Below are positions 9,607 through 18,247 of a stretch of DNA of 64,000 nt, one piece after another. Below the pieces are notes generated by a model. That model searched no databases, was not told where the DNA came from, and was given only the letters and a program-made list of their open reading frames with translations. The position numbers were made by a program, and so were the translations under genes. The stretch comes from Trinickia dinghuensis (GTDB taxonomy: Bacteria; Pseudomonadota; Gammaproteobacteria; Burkholderiales; Burkholderiaceae): positions 62,001-126,000 of the forward strand of contig NZ_QRGA01000010.1 in the NCBI RefSeq assembly GCF_003367175.1, read 5' to 3'. Numbering within the stretch: position 1 is the first letter of the stretch; each line of letters opens with the position of its first letter.

Positions 9607-9703
9607 TGTATCTCATCGTGAAGGCAATTTCCTCGCCTCAGAAGCTTCGAAGCGTCTGACGCGTAAGGTTGTCAGCAGCGGTGACCGTACTGTTGCAGCC
9701 ACC

Positions 9704-11437
9704 ATGAAAACGAATCCTCGCCTGCTCCGAGCCTTCCTGTGGAAGGCAGTGCGCCAACCCGATACCCATACCATGCTTCTTTGGGCCGTTGTTGTCGGTG
9801 TGGCCGGCGCCTACGCGACCGCCGCATTTCGTGAAGGTATCGATGTCTTGCAGCGAGCGATTGGTGGGAAGCCGGGGAATTTCGTAGAGTTGGCAAAAGC
9901 GCTGCCTTGGCCTGCGCGGATTGCCGTGCCAACCGTAGGTGGCCTGATAGCAGGCGTATGTCTGCTTCTTGCCCGCCGCGGTTCTTCGAAATCAGGTGCT
10001 GACTACATGGATGCCGTCACCGTCGGCAGTGGTGTCGTACCTGTCCGGCAAAGTCTCTGGCGAACCATTTCGTCGCTGTTCTCCATCGCCAGCGGTGGTT
10101 CAATCGGTCGAGAAGGCTCGATGGTTCAACTCGCGGCTCTTTGCTCTTCGATTCTTGGCCGTGTCTTTCGATTCGACCCGGCACGGTTACGAATGCTCGT
10201 CGCCTGCGGCGCCGCGGCCGGCATCACCTCGGCATACAACGCACCCATCGCCGGCGCATTCTTCGTTACCGAGTTGGTCCTTGGTTCAATGGCTATGGAG
10301 TGGTTCGGGCCCATCCTCGTTTCGTCTGTGGTAGCGAATATCACGATGCGTGAGTTCGCAGGTTACCGACCTCCGTACGAAATGCCGGCATTCCCAACAG
10401 TCACCGGTGTCCAGGTGCTTCCGTTTGTGGTCCTCGGTTTGTTGTGCGGCATACTCGCCCCTCGATTCCTTCAGCTTCTCGCAATCTCCAAAAAGGGATT
10501 TGGGAAGCTGCCGGTTCCTCTTCCGGTGAAGCTCGCCTTGGGGGGCACAATCGTCGGCACCGTGTCGGTCTGGGCGCCCGAAGTATGGGGGAATGGCTAC
10601 GAGGTTGTGAATTCTCTTTTACATCAGCCATGGACGTGGACTGCGCTGCTCGTTGTCCTCGTGCTCAAGATTGTCGCCACGCTGGCCACTGCTGGAACGG
10701 GCGCCGTCGGAGGCGTTTTCACGCCGACGCTTTTCGTCGGAGCCGTACTCGGATGTATCTTCGGAATTGGCGTACACGGCATTTGGCCACAAACGAGCGC
10801 TGAACCATTCGCCTACGCAATCGTCGGCATGGGCGCCTTCCTGACGGCCGCCACCAACGCGCCGCTGATGGCCATCCTCATGATTTTTGAGATGACCTTA
10901 TCCTATCAAGTGGTGTTGCCACTGATGCTTTCCTGCGTCATTGCGTATTTCGTAGCTCGCAACGCAGAGCACAGTTCGATGTATGAAGTCACGGTGCGTC
11001 GAAATCGTGAATTGAAGGACCGTTCGCGCCTTGCCGCGTTGAAAATGAGCGAGTTGCTGAAGCCTGCCGACACCATCGTTCCGCTCGACGCATCGGTCAA
11101 TGAACTGACTCGCATGTTCGCCGAGCATCCGGTCAAGTATCTCTACGTTGTCGACGACAGCCAGCATTTTTGTGGTGTCGTGGCGCTAGAAGATGTCGCA
11201 TCGGACCTTGCGTATCCGCGCACTCCGCCACGCAGGGCGGCTCGAGACTATCTCCTACCTGAATTTCATGTCCTGACACCTGATATGAACCTGGGCCAAG
11301 CGCTCAAGTTATTTCTAACATTTCGCGGCGAGCGCCTGCCTGTCATAGACTCGGCTTCCAGAAACGCGTCGATTCTCGGCGTGGTGTACAAAACGTCGCT
11401 GTTGGACGCATATGGCCGCATGAACCCCTCTCGTTGA
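9704..11437 (+). CDS. ClC-family chloride channel/antiporter with CBS pair
   Basis: Inner-membrane ClC protein of 577 residues that moves chloride or another small anion, as a channel or H+ antiporter. Selectivity-filter motifs are present: SGGSIGREGSMVQ (the usual GREGP is GREGS here) and GTGAVGGVFTPTLF, among many hydrophobic segments. Two CBS domains fill the last 150 or so residues (around TIVPLDASVNELTRMF and HVLTPDMNLGQALKLF) and may sense nucleotides. ATG 9704 was chosen because the preceding terminator overlaps a longer start. It converges on the IclR gene. Confidence 0.88.
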   Translation: MKTNPRLLRAFLWKAVRQPDTHTMLLWAVVVGVAGAYATAAFREGIDVLQRAIGGKPGNFVELAKALPWPARIAVPTVGGLIAGVCLLLARRGSSKSGADYMDAVTVGSGVVPVRQSLWRTISSLFSIASGGSIGREGSMVQLAALCSSILGRVFRFDPARLRMLVACGAAAGITSAYNAPIAGAFFVTELVLGSMAMEWFGPILVSSVVANITMREFAGYRPPYEMPAFPTVTGVQVLPFVVLGLLCGILAPRFLQLLAISKKGFGKLPVPLPVKLALGGTIVGTVSVWAPEVWGNGYEVVNSLLHQPWTWTALLVVLVLKIVATLATAGTGAVGGVFTPTLFVGAVLGCIFGIGVHGIWPQTSAEPFAYAIVGMGAFLTAATNAPLMAILMIFEMTLSYQVVLPLMLSCVIAYFVARNAEHSSMYEVTVRRNRELKDRSRLAALKMSELLKPADTIVPLDASVNELTRMFAEHPVKYLYVVDDSQHFCGVVALEDVASDLAYPRTPPRRAARDYLLPEFHVLTPDMNLGQALKLFLTFRGERLPVIDSASRNASILGVVYKTSLLDAYGRMNPSR

Positions 11438-11480
11438 TGACGGGCGCAGATAGGACGCTGTTCCCCCCCGCGCTCGTATA

Positions 11481-12260
11481 TCAATTTGTCGACTGTGAGT
11501 CGAACAACACTTCAAACTGCTCGGCTGCGTCTCGCAGAACGGGAAGCTTCAACAGTAACGCCTCCAAGCTGCTTCTGGGCGACGCCGCGTGGCAAACAAG
11601 CGCAATTGCGTTTCGGGAGCTACCCGTCGGCACGGGCACCGCAACTCCAACCATTCCTGTGACGAACTCCTCACGATCAGTGGAAATCCCTTTTTCCGCG
11701 AGACGCGCGAGCTCTTCCTCCAGCTTCGCCCGGTTGGTGATGGTGTGTGGAGTGCGTGCTGTGAGTGTGAGCTTGTCGAGCAGCGCCGTGCGTTCCAACG
11801 GCGGTAGCTGGGACAAGAACAATTTCCCGCCAGCCGTGCAATGAAGAGGATGCCTGGAGCCGAGTTCCAGATGCATCCTCAGCGGCTCCGCCGTTTCGAC
11901 ACGCTCGAGATAAAGCACACAGTCGCCGTCGAAAGCTGACAGGTTGCAAGTCTCGCCAAGGCGAGACACAAGTCCGCGAAGAACCGCGCGGCATTCTCGT
12001 CGAAACGAGCTGTTGCTGAGTGTGGCCGCGGAAAGTTGCGCGGTACGGGGGCCGGGAATCAGCCCGCGCGCGTCGGGCATACGGCCCAAGTACCGACTCG
12101 AAATGAGCAAATCCACCAGTCGGGCCGCACTTGCTTTAGGGATGTCAAGACGCATCGCTATCTGGGCAATCGTTACGGGCTCGTTCGAGGCCGAGACGCG
12201 CTCGAGAAGACTCAGGAGTCGAAGCATTTTGTGCTCTTGGAGCGAATCGGAAGTACTCAT
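11481..12260 (-). CDS. IclR-family transcription regulator
   Basis: One-component regulator of 259 residues. The N-terminal winged HTH (VTIAQIAMRLDIPKASAARL) is followed by an IclR effector domain (CNLSAFDGDCVLYLERVE, HPLHCTAGGKLFLSQL, GMVGVAVPV). ATG 12260 follows AGGGAGAAGA. The frame stays open to 12353, but that stretch aligns with promoter DNA duplicated at 14.8 kb and is probably not coding. It is divergent from the decarboxylase genes, which suggests it controls them. The effector is unknown. Confidence 0.9.
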   Translation of the reverse strand: MSTSDSLQEHKMLRLLSLLERVSASNEPVTIAQIAMRLDIPKASAARLVDLLISSRYLGRMPDARGLIPGPRTAQLSAATLSNSSFRRECRAVLRGLVSRLGETCNLSAFDGDCVLYLERVETAEPLRMHLELGSRHPLHCTAGGKLFLSQLPPLERTALLDKLTLTARTPHTITNRAKLEEELARLAEKGISTDREEFVTGMVGVAVPVPTGSSRNAIALVCHAASPRSSLEALLLKLPVLRDAAEQFEVLFDSQSTN

Positions 12261-12300
12261 TCTTCTCCCTTGGGAACGGTCTGCTTTCTTGTTCAAAGAA

Positions 12301-12394
12301 GCATTTTTAGTCTCAATTTCCGACGAACCGCAGCATTTTGCTTGCAGCCACATGTCTCATGTTGTATCAACATAGTAAGACATTTAAATACAAG
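12301..12394. promoter_or_regulatory. Duplicated promoter/operator segment, copy 1
   Basis: This 94-base stretch aligns without gaps to 14830-14923. The most conserved block, 12362-12394 versus 14891-14923, matches at 27 of 33 positions by my count. The block has arms TTGTATCA (12362-12369) and TAAGACAT (12376-12383) and ends in ATACAAG. It lies between the divergent IclR and decarboxylase genes and probably holds their shared control region. Confidence 0.55.
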
Positions 12395-12448
12395 ACGCAA
12401 CCCGATTTTCTTTGGCTCGGGTACCGACTGACGAACGGAGACACTGTC

Positions 12449-12616
12449 ATGCATGCCTTCTTGCCCATCAACGAGATGGGGCGCTCTCGTAGCTTGGCTA
12501 CCCATTCAGCGGTGCTTTCTGACGCTGCAACGGTAGCCCCTAGGGGCCGCTTCAAGTCGTTCCCAGCCCCCTCCCGCAAACCGGATTCGCTCGCCCTTCT
12601 GCAAGGGCCCATGTAA
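12449..12616 (+). CDS. Possible 55-residue leader peptide or small protein
   Basis: Short reading frame beginning MHAFLPINEMGRSRS in the gap between IclR and the decarboxylase. A GGAG sequence lies 8 bases before ATG 12449, and the frame ends 26 bases before the next gene. No family is recognised and composition is not clearly coding. It may be a leader ORF or chance. The rest of the 12261-12642 gap holds only the duplicated control segment. Confidence 0.25.
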   Translation: MHAFLPINEMGRSRSLATHSAVLSDAATVAPRGRFKSFPAPSRKPDSLALLQGPM

Positions 12617-12642
12617 CGCGCGTCAGCGCAATGAGGTCAGTG

Positions 12643-13215
12643 ATGGACAACGATTTCACTCAACACTCCGTAGGCGCAGCCGAAGTGATTACCGAATTCC
12701 AGAAATGCGGAATTGACTTCGTCACGACAGTACCAGACATGCTGCAGATTGCTCTGCATCAGGCGCTCGAAAACGAGGGCAACGGCATTCGCGTCGTGCC
12801 CACTACTACCGAAGACCAAGCGGTCGAAGTAGCCGCCGGCCTGTATGCAGGCGGTCGCAACGTCGCAATTTTGGTACAGAACCAAGGCTTCTATGCCGCG
12901 ATAAACAGCGTCCGCGCGCTGGGCCTCGACTCGAAGATTCCCATGCTCTTCGTGGTCGGCCAGTTCGGACGTGAGTTTTCGAATCTAGGCAAGGATCCTC
13001 GTGAATCACGTCGCCTGATGGTTCGCATGCTCGAACCGCTGCTCGAAACGCTCGATATCCCCTACTGGCGACTGGAGGCTCCTGGGGACGAAAAGCACGT
13101 TACCGCTGCTTGGGAAGCGTCTCGTGAGCGCAAAGGTCCGGCCGTACTTATCGCGGGTCACTTCATGGGTTTCTCGCAAACGAACGACGCAATTAAAACG
13201 CAGCAATCTGCGTGA
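12643..13215 (+). CDS. ThDP-dependent decarboxylase, PYR-domain (alpha) subunit
   Basis: The 190-residue N-terminal half of a split 2-oxoacid decarboxylase of the sulfopyruvate (ComD) and phosphonopyruvate decarboxylase group. It supplies the pyrimidine-binding domain and the activating glutamate (PTTTEDQAVEVAAGLYAGG). QNQGFYAAINSVRALGLDSKIPML is the typical following segment. ATG 12643 has GAGG upstream; an earlier ATG at 12631 is possible. It forms one enzyme with the following gene, which starts 11 bases later. Substrate is not readable; sulfopyruvate, phosphonopyruvate and hydroxypyruvate are candidates. Confidence 0.85.
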   Translation: MDNDFTQHSVGAAEVITEFQKCGIDFVTTVPDMLQIALHQALENEGNGIRVVPTTTEDQAVEVAAGLYAGGRNVAILVQNQGFYAAINSVRALGLDSKIPMLFVVGQFGREFSNLGKDPRESRRLMVRMLEPLLETLDIPYWRLEAPGDEKHVTAAWEASRERKGPAVLIAGHFMGFSQTNDAIKTQQSA

Positions 13216-13226
13216 AGGAGCCAATC

Positions 13227-13820
13227 ATGACCATGTCAGCTGCAGAAGCTTGTGAAATCATTCAGAACTCGCGAGGCGATGCCATCGTCGTGAGTACGAT
13301 GGGTGCGATGAACGCCCTGGACAAGATTTCGTCCGACCCTCTCAATGTTGCTTGTGTGCCCCTGATGGGTGGTGCCGCATCGTTGGGACTGGGTCTGGCC
13401 CTGGCACAACCCGGGCGACCTGTGTTCGTGCTCGATGGAGATGCAAGCTTGCTGATGGAATTGGGCGGCCTGGTCACTGTTGCACAGGCGGCGCCAGGCA
13501 AGTACGTGCACTTCCTGCTCAACAACAGCACCCAGTTTTCCGGGCTCGGCAATCTCGATACACCTGGTGCACAGACGGTGGATTTCGTAGGCCTTGCGCG
13601 TTCAGCCGGCTACCGGGCTTCGCATCGCATCAACAGCCGAGACGATTTCGAAAGTCGAATCGGTTCCATCTTGAGTGGCCCATCGCCGGTATTTGTTGAA
13701 CTCATCGTAGCCAAAGAGGCGCCCACCTTGGGTCCAGCGAAACCTTCTGTGGAAATGACGGACGCGCGCTTCACGCGCATGGGGGACGAGTTACGGCGAA
13801 TTCGCAGTTGCCTCGTTTGA
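13227..13820 (+). CDS. ThDP-dependent decarboxylase, PP-domain (beta) subunit
   Basis: The 197-residue C-terminal half of the split decarboxylase (ComE-like). It carries the thiamine diphosphate/Mg motif: GDASLLMEL followed about 25 residues later by LLNNSTQ. GGAASLGLGLALAQP precedes it, as in other family members. ATG 13227 has GAAGGAG at good spacing. It forms an alpha-beta enzyme with the previous gene, expected to turn a 2-oxoacid into an aldehyde; the aldehyde dehydrogenase at 18.2 kb could take the product. Confidence 0.87.
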   Translation: MTMSAAEACEIIQNSRGDAIVVSTMGAMNALDKISSDPLNVACVPLMGGAASLGLGLALAQPGRPVFVLDGDASLLMELGGLVTVAQAAPGKYVHFLLNNSTQFSGLGNLDTPGAQTVDFVGLARSAGYRASHRINSRDDFESRIGSILSGPSPVFVELIVAKEAPTLGPAKPSVEMTDARFTRMGDELRRIRSCLV

Positions 13821-13832
13821 TGGCCATCAAAG

Positions 13833-13860
13833 CCGGTTGTCACTGTCGAGTGGCAACCGG
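13833..13860. terminator. Hairpin between convergent genes
   Basis: CCGGTTGTCAC (13833-13843) pairs with GTGGCAACCGG (13850-13860), with one G-T wobble and a 6-base loop. It lies between the decarboxylase stop and the convergent GntR stop. No T-run follows, so termination strength is uncertain. Confidence 0.5.
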
Positions 13861-13876
13861 AGGTAGTCAACAACGT

Positions 13877-14779
13877 CTATTTGGTCGCTGTGCGCGCAAT
13901 GCTGCCATTCACGTTCTTGATGGAAGAGCCCACCGGCAACGGCCCCTGAACACTTAGCGAGAATTCATAGTTCTCTGGCCGGATAAAGAACGATGTGCGT
14001 TCACGTAGCGCGCCATCGTTTCCGAAGGACTCACGCTCCATCACAAGGACCGCGGCCTTCGCTGAGAGCCCCAGAAGCTGTCCAACAGAAGCACCAGCCG
14101 AGCGGGCGCGTATCCGGACTTCTGCCTTCGTCACAGGCAACTTCAGAACATTCTCGAGCAGCCCGTAGATAGGGTTATGGCTTACTTGCTCCCAAGTTAG
14201 TCCGCTCGCCTCAGGCGGCAGCGTCGACACGACGAGAGCGATCGGCTCTTCGTCGACCAAGTACAACCGTTTCAGTTGGAAGCAGTCGCCATCGGTCGCC
14301 CCGAAAGCCTGCCGAACGCTTTCCGATGCCGATGCCGGACTAAATTCGAGCAGCTTGGTCTTGGGTTCGACGCCTTGTGCAATCAGTGCGTCGTAAAAAC
14401 CCCGCATCGGCTTCAGGTCGTGGAGAAACTTCTGACGTGATACGAAAGTGCCTTTGCCCTGCTTACTCACAACGTAGCCCTCGGCCAGTAACTGGGCGAG
14501 GGCTTGACGCACGGTTACCCGACTCACCCCAAAGCGATGCGTGAGCTCGTTTTCCGCGGGCAATTTGCTGTCTGTCGCAAATCCTCCGGAATCGATGTCC
14601 GCACGCAGCAGGTCGGCAATCTGCATGTAGAGCGCCGTCGGGCTTTCTCGATTAAGGAGTGGCTCGCTCGCGGCGAGGGGCAACTCATTTTCAGCAACTG
14701 CTGTGTTGCCATTCCCCTGCATGGGCGGCGGAGTCGAGCGACGGCGAGAGGCGCCGCGTTTTTCAGAATTTCCTTGCAT
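13877..14779 (-). CDS. GntR-family regulator, HutC subfamily
   Basis: Repressor-type regulator of 300 residues. The winged HTH (KLPAENELTHRFGVSRVTVR) follows a variable N-terminus, and a C-terminal UTRA ligand domain is visible (MRGFYDALIAQGVEPKTKLL, QLKRLYLVDEEPIALV). UTRA domains bind small metabolites. ATG 14779 was chosen over a TTG just before it. It is divergent from the GMC gene, with the duplicated operator segment between them, making it the best candidate for the TTGT..ACAA sites at 7.7, 12.4 and 14.9 kb. Confidence 0.9.
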   Translation of the reverse strand: MQGNSEKRGASRRRSTPPPMQGNGNTAVAENELPLAASEPLLNRESPTALYMQIADLLRADIDSGGFATDSKLPAENELTHRFGVSRVTVRQALAQLLAEGYVVSKQGKGTFVSRQKFLHDLKPMRGFYDALIAQGVEPKTKLLEFSPASASESVRQAFGATDGDCFQLKRLYLVDEEPIALVVSTLPPEASGLTWEQVSHNPIYGLLENVLKLPVTKAEVRIRARSAGASVGQLLGLSAKAAVLVMERESFGNDGALRERTSFFIRPENYEFSLSVQGPLPVGSSIKNVNGSIARTATK

Positions 14780-14829
14780 CAAGGTCAGTCCCGAGAAGGT
14801 AAAACGGTGCGCTTTTTCAGTTCAAAAAT

Positions 14830-14923
14830 GCATCTTCAGGCTCAGATTCCAGCATAAAGCGCAGTTCTGCTTGCACCGTCATAAGTGCCATTGTATCAAT
14901 ATGGTAATACATCTGCATACAAG
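14830..14923. promoter_or_regulatory. Duplicated promoter/operator segment, copy 2
   Basis: Gap-free counterpart of 12301-12394, lying between the divergent GntR and GMC genes. It has TTGTATCA at 14891-14898, TAATACAT at 14905-14912 and ATACAAG at 14917-14923. Weaker similarity continues about 30 bases toward the GntR gene, so a promoter module of roughly 125 bp was probably copied. Confidence 0.55.
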
Positions 14924-14978
14924 TTGCAAATGCACAGCGCCCCCCCCAAGCGCGGAAGAACTCCGGAGACATGGCAGC

Positions 14979-16658
14979 ATGCAAACATTCGATTACGTCA
15001 TCGTCGGCGCCGGCTCGGCCGGTTCAGTCCTCGCAAATCGACTGAGCGAGAACGGGAAGTTCACGGTCTGTCTCCTCGAAGCGGGCCCAAAGGACCGGTA
15101 TCCGTGGATTCACATTCCCATCGGATATGCGAAGACGATGCAGCACCCCAAATACAACTGGCGGTTCTACACCGAACCCGAGCCGGAACTGGCTGGCCGG
15201 AAGATTTATCAACCTCGCGGCCGGACCCTTGGTGGGAGTAGCTCCATCAACGGCCTCATCTATATCCGTGGCCAGAAGCGCGATTACGACGAATGGCGAG
15301 ACCTCGGCAACGCTGGCTGGGGGTGGGACGATGTGCTGCCGTACTTTCGCAAGCTCGAGACCAACGACCTGGGCGCGTCAGCCACGCGCGGCGACAGTGG
15401 CCCAATGCATGCGACAAGCGTCCCACCAGAACACGAGTTGGTGGACGCCTTCATCGGAGCGTCTGAGCGCCTGGGAGTGCCTCGCACGAATGATTTCAAC
15501 GATGGTCGTCAGGAGGGAGTGGGCTACTTCCAGGTCAGCACCAAGAACGGTTTCCGGTGCTCAACCGCAGTGGGTTATCTGAAGCCGGCGAAGAATCGAG
15601 CCAATCTGCATATCGAGACTCTCGCGCAGGCAACCAAAGTGTTGTTCGAGGGAAAACGAGCCACCGGCGTTCAGTACGTACGAGATGGTCGGACTCTCGA
15701 GGTCAAGGCGACGCGCGAAGTCCTGCTCTGTGCAGGCGCCATCCAGTCTCCGCAACTGCTGCAACTATCGGGCGTCGGCCCCGCGTCATTGCTCTCTGAA
15801 TTCGGCATTCAACCCGTCCATGTCTCCCCGGGAGTAGGCGAAAATCTCCAGGACCACCTCCAGGTTCGATTGATGTACGAAGTAACCAAACCGATTACCA
15901 CCAATGACGCGGTTCGTAGCTTGACTGGTCGCGCCAAGATGGGGCTGCAATGGCTGCTTCGCCGCAGCGGCCCTCTGGCGGTCGGCATCAATCATGGTGG
16001 GATGTTTTGCCGTGCGCTGCCAGAAGAGAACGCTACTCCAGATATTCAGTTTCACTTCGCAGCCTTGTCTGCGGATAGCACAGCCGGTGACGTTCATGAC
16101 TTCCCTGGTTGCACGTACTCGATTTGCCAGCTCCGCCCAGAATCACGCGGTTTCGTGCGGATTCGCTCCCTTGAAGCGTTGGAAGCGCCGCGCATACAGT
16201 GCAACTACCTCTCGACTGAAACCGACCGACGCACGACAGTCGCTGGCGTCAAGTTCGCGCGCAAGGTCGCGACGACAGAACCGATGGCAGCTTACATGAA
16301 GCGTGAATATCGACCTGGCCCGACCGTACGCACGGACGACGAAATTTTGCAATTCTGCCGAGAATACGCAACGACGATTTTCCATCCATCCGGCACGGCC
16401 AAAATGGGCACCCCACAAGACCCAATGGCTGTGGTCGACGACGAATTGCGGGTCAGAGGTGTCGAAGGCTTGCGTGTCGTCGACTGCTCCATCATGCCGA
16501 CTCTCATTTCAGGGAACACAAACATCCCCACGGTGATGATTGCTGAAAAGGCCGCCGACATGATTCTGAAGAGCGACCTTCGAAGAGCTGAGCCTTCGCA
16601 CGTGATTGAAACTAAAAAAATCGTTGGACTCAATAAACAGGCGGCGCACCACGGCTGA
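14979..16658 (+). CDS. GMC-family FAD oxidoreductase (choline dehydrogenase-like)
   Basis: Oxidises a primary alcohol to an aldehyde using FAD. The substrate is unknown; relatives act on choline, other alcohols and, in some bacteria, isethionate. The 559 residues show the N-terminal FAD fold (VIVGAGSAGSVLANRL), the GMC signature GRTLGGSSSINGLIYIRG, the second signature GAIQSPQLLQLSGVGP, and the C-terminal active-site HPSGTAKMG. ATG 14979 has GGAG 10 bases upstream; the longer open frame runs through the control region. An MHS transporter and aldehyde dehydrogenase follow. Confidence 0.92.
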   Translation: MQTFDYVIVGAGSAGSVLANRLSENGKFTVCLLEAGPKDRYPWIHIPIGYAKTMQHPKYNWRFYTEPEPELAGRKIYQPRGRTLGGSSSINGLIYIRGQKRDYDEWRDLGNAGWGWDDVLPYFRKLETNDLGASATRGDSGPMHATSVPPEHELVDAFIGASERLGVPRTNDFNDGRQEGVGYFQVSTKNGFRCSTAVGYLKPAKNRANLHIETLAQATKVLFEGKRATGVQYVRDGRTLEVKATREVLLCAGAIQSPQLLQLSGVGPASLLSEFGIQPVHVSPGVGENLQDHLQVRLMYEVTKPITTNDAVRSLTGRAKMGLQWLLRRSGPLAVGINHGGMFCRALPEENATPDIQFHFAALSADSTAGDVHDFPGCTYSICQLRPESRGFVRIRSLEALEAPRIQCNYLSTETDRRTTVAGVKFARKVATTEPMAAYMKREYRPGPTVRTDDEILQFCREYATTIFHPSGTAKMGTPQDPMAVVDDELRVRGVEGLRVVDCSIMPTLISGNTNIPTVMIAEKAADMILKSDLRRAEPSHVIETKKIVGLNKQAAHHG

Positions 16659-16760
16659 GGACCGTTGCGAACTTGTAGATAAGGCATTGCATAGACGACG
16701 CATCACCGAGAAAAACGCGTACAACGATACGCGACAACATTTTCATGAAGTGGAGACATC

Positions 16761-18095
16761 ATGAGCACGGACAAGAAAGCCCTGCGGCGCGTTGCAGCTG
16801 CAAGCGTTATTGGCGCAATCATCGAGTGGTACGACTTTTTCCTTTATGGAGTCGTTGCAAGCCTAGTCATCAACAAACTGTACTTCCCTCCAGGTGATGC
16901 GGCGACATCAACACTGCTCGCTTATGCAACGTTCGCAATCGGATTCGTTGCTCGGCCGTTCGGTGGGATTGTCTTCGGTCACTTCGGCGACAAGGTCGGG
17001 CGGAAGAGCATGCTTGTCATCACTTTGATGATTATGGGACTCTCGACCGTTGCAATCGGACTTGTGCCTACCTACAACATGATTGGTTATTGGGCACCTG
17101 GGCTTCTGCTTCTTTTACGGGTCATTCAAGGTATTGGGCTCGGCGGTGAATGGGGTGGCGCCGTTCTAATGGCTTACGAATACGCTCCCCGTGAGAGCAA
17201 AGGCTTCTATGCAAGCCTGCCGCAGATTGGGCTTTCCGTGGGAGTGCTTCTGTCCGCGGCCATCATTGCGTCACTGTCAGCGGCTTTGACCGATGCTCAA
17301 TTTATGGCGTGGGGTTGGCGACTCGCGTTCGGACTGTCATTTATCTTCGTGATGTTCGGTCTTTGGGTTCGGCTTAACGTGATGGAAACGCCCGAATTCG
17401 CGAAGGTCAAGAGCAGTCACAGCGAAACGAAGGTCCCTTTCTTGGATATGTGCAAGCGTTTCCCGGGCAACATGCTACTTGGTCTGGGTGCGCGGCACAT
17501 TGACGGCGTATTCTTCAATATCTTCAGCGTTTTCATCATTAGCTATCTGACGAGCCATATTGGTATCAGCCGGAATGAAGCGCTGATTGGCGTGATGATT
17601 GGAGGTGTTGTTCTGACCATCTTCATTCCAATTTTCGGACGTATTTCGGACTTCGTTGGCCGTCCCCGTCTCTACGCTATCGCTGCGCTCATCACTGCGG
17701 CATCGGTGTATCCAGCCTTCTGGGTGTTCACGCATGCAGCGGGCAACACGATGTTGCTGTGGGCCGCAATCGCGATTCCCTACGGCATCTTCTACGCTGC
17801 TGTATATGGCACTGTCGCCGTCTTCCTGTGCGAGTTGTTCGACGCCAGGGTTCGGTACACAGGCATTTCGTTTGTCTATCAGTTTTCGAGTGTCACGGCG
17901 GGTGGTCTTACTCCAATCATTGCAACGGTTCTCGTGACGCTCGCGGGCGGCGGCCCTTGGCTCGTTTGCGCCTACGTTGCAGGTTCCGGCGTGGTGTCTT
18001 CACTTTGCGCCTTCCTCATTGGCCGCCGAGCGGCGTTATCAAATCAAACGCGTCAAACGGAGGATGGGGTGAACCGGCGTAGCCAGCTTTCATAA
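16761..18095 (+). CDS. MHS-family MFS transporter
   Basis: Twelve-helix inner-membrane symporter of the metabolite:H+ symporter group (444 residues), a family that imports organic acids, shikimate, betaines and similar solutes. Signatures are GAIIEWYDFFLYG at the start, RPFGGIVFGHFGDKVGRK in the loop between helices 2 and 3, and RVIQGIGLGGEWGG. GGAGACATC precedes ATG 16761. It sits between the GMC gene and the aldehyde dehydrogenase and probably imports the pathway substrate. Confidence 0.9.
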   Translation: MSTDKKALRRVAAASVIGAIIEWYDFFLYGVVASLVINKLYFPPGDAATSTLLAYATFAIGFVARPFGGIVFGHFGDKVGRKSMLVITLMIMGLSTVAIGLVPTYNMIGYWAPGLLLLLRVIQGIGLGGEWGGAVLMAYEYAPRESKGFYASLPQIGLSVGVLLSAAIIASLSAALTDAQFMAWGWRLAFGLSFIFVMFGLWVRLNVMETPEFAKVKSSHSETKVPFLDMCKRFPGNMLLGLGARHIDGVFFNIFSVFIISYLTSHIGISRNEALIGVMIGGVVLTIFIPIFGRISDFVGRPRLYAIAALITAASVYPAFWVFTHAAGNTMLLWAAIAIPYGIFYAAVYGTVAVFLCELFDARVRYTGISFVYQFSSVTAGGLTPIIATVLVTLAGGGPWLVCAYVAGSGVVSSLCAFLIGRRAALSNQTRQTEDGVNRRSQLS

Positions 18096-18247
18096 GCGTC
18101 GCTGGGTCTTAGAGTCCGCTCCTCCGCATATCCCGACGAGCCACGTAAACGAGGACACGGCCGTTCTGCCGTCGCCCTCGTCGCTCGATTGAGCGACCGC
18201 ATCGGCAGGCTCATTTGAAAAAATGGCATCAATCTCCAGGAGCATGT

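Noticed and set aside
9599-9703. Longer start for the ClC channel
   Set aside because: It would begin inside the AcnX terminator hairpin; similarity starts after ATG 9704.
18160-18215. Hairpin TCGCTC-GATT-GAGCGA before the aldehyde dehydrogenase
   Set aside because: A six-base stem with no T-run; common by chance at this GC content.
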